Positions 59,991 to 64,000 of a stretch of DNA of 64,000 nucleotides are shown piece by piece. Made by a program: the position numbers and the translations under genes. This stretch comes from Pseudomonadota bacterium (GTDB taxonomy: Bacteria > Pseudomonadota > Gammaproteobacteria > Steroidobacterales > Steroidobacteraceae): the NCBI GenBank assembly GCA_963204835.1, contig CAUJHJ010000020.1, positions 62,001-126,000 of the forward strand, in the 5' to 3' direction. How positions within the stretch are numbered: the first letter of the stretch is position 1; each line of letters starts with the position of its first letter. The notes under the pieces were generated by a model, which was not told where the DNA came from, made no database searches, and saw only the letters and a list, made by a program, of their open reading frames with translations.

Positions 59991-61643
59991 TCAGGGCCGC
60001 GGGCCGCGGCTGCGGTCGCGCGCCGCGCGGAATTCGTTGTCCGCGTTCCAGTTCGGGAACGCCGCGTCGTTCGCGAGCCGGCTGCCGATCGCGTAAATCA
60101 GGTCCACCACTTCGAGCCCCGCGCCGAGCTGCGCATCGGGCGTGTAGTTGTCGCCGACCTGGTGATAGCGCCTCGCCACGTAGTCGGCCTCGCGCGCCGC
60201 GCCCGCGGCGGCGCCTCCCTGCACGTCGTCGATGCCGGTCTTCAGGTAGAGCGCCGGCACGCCCGCCTGCGCGAAGCTGAAATGATCGGATCGATAGAAG
60301 TGCCCTTTTTCGGGCAGTGCCTCGGGCACCGGCGTGAGGCCGCGGCGCGCGGCCTCCTCGGCGAGGTAACGATCGAGGTCCGATGCGCCCGCGCCGACCA
60401 CGCGCACGTCACGCGTGCGCCCGCCGAAGTACAGCGCGTCCATGTTGAACACCGCAACCGTCTGCGCCAGCGGCACGAGCGGATGGGCGACGTAGTACTC
60501 GCTGCCGAGGAGCCCCTGCTCTTCGGCCGTGACCGCCAGGAACACGACCGTACGCTCGGGCCGCGCCAGCGCGCGCTCGAAGGCGTCCGCAATGGCGAGC
60601 AATCCGGCGACCCCCGTCGCATTGTCGACCGCGCCGTTGAAGGTCTGGTCGCCCTCCCCACCCTGCGTGCGGCCGAGGTGGTCCCAGTGCGCCACGTAGA
60701 ACACGTACTCACCCGGCCGCTTGCTGCCGGGGATCGCGGCGATCACGTTGGCGGAGTTCGACTTGCGCAGGGAATTCTCGACGCCAGCGGTGGCGCGCAC
60801 CGGGAGCGGCACAGGCCTGAAGCCACGCGTGCCCGCCGCCTTCTTCAGGGCCTCGAAGTCCTGCCCGGCCGACGCCAGCAACGCAGCGGCGCGCTCGTGC
60901 GTCAGCCAGCCTTCGATGGCGACGCGGCCCGCGCGCCCGTCGCCCGCCTGCATGTCGAGCTGCGGATTCGCCCAGCTGTTGACGACGGTCGGCCAGCCGT
61001 AGGCCGCGGGCACGGTCTCGTGCACGATGAGCGCCGCGGCGGCGCCCTGGCGCGCGGCCTCCTCGAACTTGTAGGTCCAGCGGCCATAGTAGGTGAGCGC
61101 GCGGCCGCGGAAGAGCGACTCGTCGCCGCTCGCGAAGCCGGGGTCGTTGATCAGGATGAGCGCCGTCTTGCCCTTCATGTCGACGCCCGCGTAGTCGTTC
61201 CAACCGTACTCGGGCGCCACCACGCCATGGCCGACGAACACGACCGGGCTGTCGGCGATCGCGGCGGCCGGCACCTGCCGCTTCGTGAACACGACCGCGT
61301 CCGCGCCGAACTTCATCGTTTCGACGCCGCGAGGGGTGGTGAACGAGAGGCGCGGCTCGGGCTTCGGCGCGATCTCGAGCAAGGGCACCGGCTGGATGAA
61401 GCTGCTGCCCGCGATCGGCACCGCACCCAGCGCACGGAACTGCTCGACGAGGTACGCGACCGTCTTCTCCTCGCCCGCAGTGCCGGGCATGCGGCCCTCG
61501 AAGGCGTCGCCCGCGAGCGTCGCGAGGTGCCGCGCGTACACGGCCTCCTGGACGGGCGGAGCCGCCGCTGCGATGGACGCCAGCCACAGCAGGGGAACCG
61601 CGAGCACCCGGCGGCGGTCGAACGTGCGTGCGATGCGGTTCAT
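59991..61643 (-). CDS. Exported M28-family zinc peptidase
   Basis: A 550-residue metallopeptidase with an N-terminal signal (MNRIARTFDRRRVLAVPLLWLASIAAAA). A protease-associated (PA) insert domain is seen around residues 130-250 (VVFVGHGVVAPEYGWNDYAGVDMKGKTALILINDPGF). The zinc-site motifs follow in order: YVAHWDHLG (His and Asp region), FNGAVDNATGVAGLLAIADAF (bridging Asp), AVTAEEQGLLGSEYY (catalytic and ligand Glu), NMDALY and RYHQVGDNY (last His). Aminopeptidase activity is likely, probably periplasmic or secreted. ATG at 61643 overlaps the stop of the preceding small membrane protein. Confidence 0.92.
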   Translation of the reverse strand: MNRIARTFDRRRVLAVPLLWLASIAAAAPPVQEAVYARHLATLAGDAFEGRMPGTAGEEKTVAYLVEQFRALGAVPIAGSSFIQPVPLLEIAPKPEPRLSFTTPRGVETMKFGADAVVFTKRQVPAAAIADSPVVFVGHGVVAPEYGWNDYAGVDMKGKTALILINDPGFASGDESLFRGRALTYYGRWTYKFEEAARQGAAAALIVHETVPAAYGWPTVVNSWANPQLDMQAGDGRAGRVAIEGWLTHERAAALLASAGQDFEALKKAAGTRGFRPVPLPVRATAGVENSLRKSNSANVIAAIPGSKRPGEYVFYVAHWDHLGRTQGGEGDQTFNGAVDNATGVAGLLAIADAFERALARPERTVVFLAVTAEEQGLLGSEYYVAHPLVPLAQTVAVFNMDALYFGGRTRDVRVVGAGASDLDRYLAEEAARRGLTPVPEALPEKGHFYRSDHFSFAQAGVPALYLKTGIDDVQGGAAAGAAREADYVARRYHQVGDNYTPDAQLGAGLEVVDLIYAIGSRLANDAAFPNWNADNEFRAARDRSRGPRP

Positions 61644-61927
61644 CGCGGCCAATAGATCCAGCCGGCAAGCACGAGGCCGGCGACGAGCGCGACATGGGCG
61701 GCCGGGCGCCAACCTCGGGCGCGGATCTCGCCGATGAAGCTCGTGGCGGCAAGCGAGGTCAAGACGAAAGCCAGCCCGATCGCCTGCAGCAGCGGCCCGC
61801 GCTCCTCGGCGATCCGGTCGGCGTGCTCGGGCAGGAACAGGAGCACGATGCCGGTCAGGGTAAGGGCGACGAAAATCGACAATGTCGACCCCATCACGAT
61901 TCCGATGAGCATGGCGAGCGGTCGCAT
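61640..61927 (-). CDS. Small membrane protein translated together with the M28 peptidase
   Basis: A 95-residue protein with three predicted transmembrane helices (about 5-31, 44-66 and 77-92), beginning MRPLAMLIGIVMGSTLSIFVALTLTGIVLLFLP. AGGAGA ribosome-binding site before the ATG at 61927. Its stop codon overlaps the M28 start (ATGA), so the two are coupled. Family not recognised. Confidence 0.75.
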   Translation of the reverse strand: MRPLAMLIGIVMGSTLSIFVALTLTGIVLLFLPEHADRIAEERGPLLQAIGLAFVLTSLAATSFIGEIRARGWRPAAHVALVAGLVLAGWIYWPR

Positions 61928-62024
61928 GGTCTCCTGCCTGTTGGGCCGCGCCGCGGGCTTGTCGCCTGCGCCGCTGCGTTCTAGCCTAGACTGTCCATTG
62001 TAACCGAGCCTATTCGAGCCCCGA

Positions 62025-64000
62025 ATGCCCGCACGCCGCCTGTCCGCCGGATTCCTCGCCTCCACGCTCGCCGTGGTGCTCGCCGTCATCGCGGGCTCCT
62101 CGCAGGCGCCTGCCGGCACCTCGGCGCTCCCGCCGGGGGCGATCGCGCCTTCCGAGCGCCACCGCCTCGTCGCGCGCCGCGTCGGCATGATCCTCGAGGA
62201 CACGCACTATCGCGGCGCGGACATCGACGACCGCATGTCGGCGCAGGTGTACCAGCGCTACCTCGACTTCCTCGACGGGCAGCGCAGCTATTTCCTCGCA
62301 AGCGACATCGCCGAGTTCGACCGCTATCGCCTGCGCTTCGACGACATGATCCGCACCGGCGAGATCGAGCCGGCCTACGCGATCTTCGCGCGCTTCCAGC
62401 AGCGCAACCGCGAGCGCATCAAGTTCGCGCTCGCGCAGCTCGACAAGGAACCCGACTGGACGGTGGACGAAAGCTTCGCGTTCGACCGCAGCAAGGCAGG
62501 CTGGCTGCCCGATGTGGCGGCGCTCGACGAACTGTGGCGCAAGCGGGTCAAGAACGACGCGCTCGGCCTGCTGCTCGCCGGCAAGAGCTGGGCGGAAGCC
62601 AGCGACACGCTGCGCAAGCGCTACGACCGCGTGCTGAAACGCGTCGACCAGGTGTCCGCCGAAGACGTGTTCGAGAACCTGATGAATGCGTACGCGCGCA
62701 CCTACGACCCGCATTCGAGCTATTTCTCGCCGCGCAATTCCGAGGAATACCGCATCCAGATGAGCCTCAACTACGAGGGCATCGGCGCCTCGCTGCAGCT
62801 CATCGACGACTTCGTGACCGTCATGGGCATCATCGAGGGCGGGCCCGCCGCGGTGGCCGGCACGCTCAAGCCCACCGACCGCATCGTCGCCGTGGCGCAG
62901 GGCGCCGACGGCGCCTTCACCGACGTGATCGGCTGGCGCATCGACGACGTGGTGCAGCTGATCCGCGGCAAGGGCGGCACCCTCGTGCGCCTGCACGTGC
63001 TGCCGGCCGGCGCGGCGCCCGGCGCGCCGGAGAAAACCCTCGCCTTCACCCGCAACAAGGTCACGCTCGAAGCGCAGGCCGCGCAGAAATCGCTGCAGAC
63101 GATCGAGCGCGGCGGGCGCAGCTATCGCATCGGCGTGATCAACGTGCCGGGCTTCTACCAGGACATCGCCGCGCAGAACGCCGGCGACCAGGACTACCGC
63201 AGCACCACGCGCGACGTGCACCGCCTGATCGACGAGTTGCAGAAGGAAAAGATCGACGGCCTCGTGCTCGACCTGCGCGGCAACGGCGGCGGCTACCTGC
63301 CGGAGGCGACCGCCCTCACCGGCCTGTTCATCGATCGCGGGCCCGTCGTGCAGTTGCGCGATTCGGGCGGGCGCACCGAAGTGCTCGACGATCCCGACCC
63401 GGGCGTCGTCTATTCGGGCCCGCTCGCGGTGCTGGTCGATCGCTTCAGCGCCTCGGCCTCCGAGATCTTCGCCGGCGCGATCCAGGACTACCGGCGCGGC
63501 ATCGTTCTCGGGCAGCAGACCTTCGGCAAGGGCACCGTGCAGAACCTCGTGCCGCTCGACGGTTACGCGAAGAAGCCCGTGAACGGCCAGCTCACGGTCA
63601 CGATCGGCAAGTTCTACCGCGTCACCGGTGAGAGCACGCAATTGCGGGGCGTGTCGCCCGACGTGCCGCTCGCATCGCTCATCGACATGAAGGATGTCGG
63701 CGAGAGCTCCCTCGAGGAAGCCCTGCCCTGGGACCGCATTCCCGGCGTACCCTTTCGCGCGACCGGCAGCGACGACGTGCGCCCGGCGGCACTCGCGAGC
63801 GAGGAAGGCCTGCGTGCGGCGGCCGATCCCGACTATCGCTGGCTGGTGGCCGACATCGCCGCCGTGCAGGACGTGCGCAAGCTGACGTCGGTCTCGCTCA
63901 ACCTCAAGGCCAGGCGCGAGGAACGCGCCGCGCAGGACCGCGAGCGCCTCGCGCGCGAGAACCGGCGGCGTGCGGCGCTCGGCCAGCCTGCGCTCAAGTC
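62025..64000 (+). CDS. prc: Tail-specific carboxy-terminal protease Prc (cut by window edge)
   Basis: Periplasmic serine protease of family S41 that trims C-terminal tails, for example of penicillin-binding and SsrA-tagged periplasmic proteins. The visible 658 codons include a signal peptide (MPARRLSAGFLASTLAVVL...), an N-terminal helical domain (VYQRYLDFLDGQRSYFLASDI, TYDPHSSYFSPRNSEEYRIQ), a PDZ domain (NYEGIGASLQLIDDFVTVMGIIEGGPAAVAG) and the protease core with LVLDLRGNGGGYLPEA, the nucleophile Ser in FSASASEIFAGAIQDY (about residue 475) and the general-base Lys in QTFGKGTVQN (about residue 500). The frame is open to the right edge. Confidence 0.95.
   Translation, partial: MPARRLSAGFLASTLAVVLAVIAGSSQAPAGTSALPPGAIAPSERHRLVARRVGMILEDTHYRGADIDDRMSAQVYQRYLDFLDGQRSYFLASDIAEFDRYRLRFDDMIRTGEIEPAYAIFARFQQRNRERIKFALAQLDKEPDWTVDESFAFDRSKAGWLPDVAALDELWRKRVKNDALGLLLAGKSWAEASDTLRKRYDRVLKRVDQVSAEDVFENLMNAYARTYDPHSSYFSPRNSEEYRIQMSLNYEGIGASLQLIDDFVTVMGIIEGGPAAVAGTLKPTDRIVAVAQGADGAFTDVIGWRIDDVVQLIRGKGGTLVRLHVLPAGAAPGAPEKTLAFTRNKVTLEAQAAQKSLQTIERGGRSYRIGVINVPGFYQDIAAQNAGDQDYRSTTRDVHRLIDELQKEKIDGLVLDLRGNGGGYLPEATALTGLFIDRGPVVQLRDSGGRTEVLDDPDPGVVYSGPLAVLVDRFSASASEIFAGAIQDYRRGIVLGQQTFGKGTVQNLVPLDGYAKKPVNGQLTVTIGKFYRVTGESTQLRGVSPDVPLASLIDMKDVGESSLEEALPWDRIPGVPFRATGSDDVRPAALASEEGLRAAADPDYRWLVADIAAVQDVRKLTSVSLNLKARREERAAQDRERLARENRRRAALGQPALK

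Overview
The window is chromosomal DNA of a GC-rich (roughly two thirds G+C by eye) gammaproteobacterium. The best fit is a member or relative of the Xanthomonadales/Nevskiales/Steroidobacterales. The reasons are the order hrcA-grpE-dnaK-dnaJ-dapB-carAB-greA-(yhbY)-rlmE-ftsH-folP-glmM-tpiA-secG-tRNA-Leu-nuoA..N, the block rimP-nusA-infB-rbfA-truB-rpsO-pnp, the block recN/fur/bamE/rnfH/ratA/smpB/ssrA, and the style of the NuoB, CarA and NadK proteins. Taxonomy was judged from gene order and remembered protein motifs, not from a search.

Layout. (1) Positions 1-6,800, minus strand: translation and RNA-processing operon rimP-nusA-infB-rbfA-truB-rpsO-pnp (pnp runs off the left edge), preceded by a hairpin-rich leader with two intrinsic terminators. 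(2) 7,000-12,000, minus: an APC amino-acid permease, an initiator tRNA, a CPA1 Na+/H+ antiporter and a Tat-exported M20-like protein. (3) 12,000-26,250, minus: complete 14-gene complex I operon nuoA-N, headed by tRNA-Leu(GAG) and secG. (4) 26,370-38,550, minus: tpiA, a DUF4399 protein, glmM, folP, ftsH, a broken rlmE, greA, carB, carA and dapB; yhbY is the only plus-strand gene here. (5) 38,550-43,450, minus: heat-shock genes dnaJ, dnaK, grpE, hrcA with two good RpoH-type promoters. From hrcA to pnp (about 43 kb) every gene except yhbY reads the same way. (6) 43,560-49,660: nadK, recN, fur, bamE, rnfH, ratA, smpB, a PanE-like reductase and tmRNA. (7) 49,735-64,000, the accessory part: a membrane winged-helix/TPR regulator divergent from a sterol-desaturase-family hydroxylase, a secreted beta-propeller protein, a DUF1428/methyltransferase pair divergent from a YCII/ECF42 sigma-factor pair, N-carbamoylputrescine amidase, a DsbA-family protein, a Gfo/Idh oxidoreductase, small unknown proteins, an exported M28 peptidase, and the tail-specific protease prc (cut by the right edge).

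Most notable observations. rlmE is reduced to its first ~31 and last ~64 codons by an internal deletion that looks mediated by a 10-bp microhomology. carA carries an in-frame TGA at codon 12 where CarA proteins have a conserved Gly. The YCII/ECF42 locus contains a mirror-symmetric divergent promoter: two TGTCGG-N17-CGTC elements whose -35 boxes form one palindrome. Other points are a structured RNA with tandem terminators in front of rimP, an initiator tRNA with a U1xU72 mismatch, an M20-family protein that has lost canonical metal ligands, probable leaderless mRNAs for smpB and yhbY, and long convergent coding overlaps (recN/fur 57 bp).
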